A stretch of 8,240 nucleotides of DNA. It comes from Methylothermaceae bacterium (GTDB lineage: Bacteria; Pseudomonadota; Gammaproteobacteria; Methylococcales; Methylothermaceae). This document shows positions 8,101-8,240 of this stretch, piece by piece. The DNA is taken from assembly GCA_027024125.1 (NCBI GenBank), contig JALVSV010000513.1, positions 1-8,240 of the forward strand, in the 5' to 3' direction. The translations under genes were made by a program, and so were the position numbers. The notes under the pieces were generated by a model, which was not told the DNA's origin, made no database searches, and saw only the letters and a program-made list of their open reading frames with translations. Positions within the stretch are counted from its first letter, which is position 1. Every line of letters starts with the position of its first letter.

Positions 8101-8240
8101 GTCGAGCGCGCAATTGAGTGCCGTCTGCCCCCCCATGGTGGGCAGCAAGGCATCGGGGCGCTCCTGTTCTATGATCTTGGCCACCGTCTGCCAGTCCACG
8201 GGTTCAATGTAGACCCGCTCGGCGGTTTCCGGATCAGTCA
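5176..8240 (-). CDS. carB: Carbamoyl-phosphate synthase large subunit (cut by right edge)
   Basis: CarB makes carbamoyl phosphate from bicarbonate, two ATP and ammonia channelled from the CarA glutaminase, feeding pyrimidine and arginine synthesis. About 1020 codons are visible, beginning at the equivalent of E. coli residue 56 (T-D-P-E...YIEP), so roughly 55 codons lie beyond the right edge. In E. coli numbering the first ATP-grasp half runs to about residue 400 ([36 protein letters not shown]), the oligomerisation region to about 553, and the second half to about 936 ([56 protein letters not shown]). The C-terminal allosteric MGS-like domain keeps counterparts of the UMP/IMP/ornithine region residues: T-R-G-T, VNKV and IINTT. 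Feedback control is therefore probably retained. carA is not in the window. The reading frame is intact; the 3' end overlaps greA by 4 nt. Confidence 0.98.
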   Translation of the reverse strand, partial: TDPETAERVYIEPVDWQTVAKIIEQERPDALLPTMGGQTALNCALDLDREGILVQFGVEMIGARKEAIEKGEDRDLFRQAMARIGLDMPRSGIAHSMDEALEVLEEIGYPAIIRPSYTLGGTGGGIAYNREEFVEICEHGLELSPVSELLIDESILGWKEFEMEVVRDSKDNCIIVCSIENIDPMGVHTGDSITVAPAQTLTDKEYQVMRDAAIAVLREIGVDTGGSNVQFAVNPSDGRLVVIEMNPRVSRSSALASKATGFPIAKVAAKLAVGYTLDELRNEITGNLIPASFEPSIDYVVTKVPRFAFEKFPNADDRLTTQMKAVGEVMAIGRTFQESLQKALRGLEIGVDGLCEKLDLGSEDARDQLVQELRSPGAERIWYVADAFRYGMKLEEIHGHSQIDPWFLAQIEVIVEAENGLRSRTLATLQAEELRGFKRMGFADSRLAALLDSSEAEVRMARQKHGIRPVYKRIDSCAAEFASSTAYMYSTYEEECEAEPSDRRKIMILGGGPNRIGQGIEFDYCCVHASFALKKEGFETIMVNCNPETVSTDFDTSDRLYFEPLTLEDVIEIIDLERPEGVIVQYGGQTPLKLARDLEAYGAPVIGTSPDSIDLAEDRERFQKLVERLHLRQPDNRTARSQEEAVMSARELGYPLVVRPSYVLGGRAMEIVFNEEELRRYMVEAVNVSNQSPVLLDSFLDDAVEVDVDAVSDGTTVWIGGIMEHIEQAGIHSGDSACSIPPYELSPRLQERLKEQVRMLGEALGVVGLMNTQFAIKEDDIYILEVNPRASRTVPYVSKAIGLPLAKIAARCMAGQTLAEQDIVKEHIPPYFAVKEAVFPFIKFPGVDPLLGPEMKSTGEVMGVGLTFGEAYAKAQQAASTRLLRGGKVLMSVRDRDKKRLLPIASSLKDKGFELVATRGTAEALEKAGIVCQTVNKVGQGRPHIVDLIKNGEIQLIINTTEGKKAIADSFLIRREALQHQVTYTTTLAGAHAICLALDALDTGRVYCLQDLHRQLEESR

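Overview
The window looks like a core chromosomal segment of a gammaproteobacterium with moderate GC. Every recognisable housekeeping protein (FtsH, RlmE, YhbY, GreA, CarB) matches its Escherichia coli or Pseudomonas counterpart over its whole visible length. The order carB-greA / yhbY / rlmE-ftsH is the arrangement I recall for pseudomonads and related gammaproteobacteria. In E. coli, by contrast, carAB lies away from greA-yhbY-rlmE-ftsH. I cannot name a genus from the sequence alone.

Left part (1-1970): the N-terminal half of ftsH runs off the left edge on the minus strand. Upstream of it lies complete rlmE, also on the minus strand. A roughly 100-nt gap between them is crowded with short inverted repeats. 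Upstream of rlmE is a divergent control region of about 160 bp facing yhbY, with a good sigma70-like promoter for rlmE-ftsH and a -10-like box for yhbY.

Middle (1971-4681): yhbY, a sodium:solute symporter (SSS/SLC5 family) gene and a YceI-domain probable lipoprotein gene all point right. The symporter and lipoprotein genes are packed stop-to-start and look like a two-gene unit. They sit between greA and yhbY, which are often neighbours, so they are the accessory part of the window.

Right part (4703-8240): greA and carB are on the minus strand with a 4-nt stop/start overlap. carB lacks only about its first 55 codons, which lie beyond the right edge. The lipoprotein gene and greA converge with 21 nt between their stops.

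Functionally, the left and right blocks handle rRNA methylation and 50S maturation (RlmE, YhbY), membrane proteolysis (FtsH), rescue of stalled transcription (GreA) and carbamoyl phosphate synthesis for pyrimidines and arginine (CarB). The middle pair would act at the envelope: inner-membrane uptake, plus a lipid-anchored protein with a lipocalin-like fold. I see no tRNA, rRNA, CRISPR, insertion sequence or phage gene. The window is mostly ordinary; the points worth a second look are the symporter-lipoprotein pair, the structured ftsH leader and a probable non-AUG start for ftsH.
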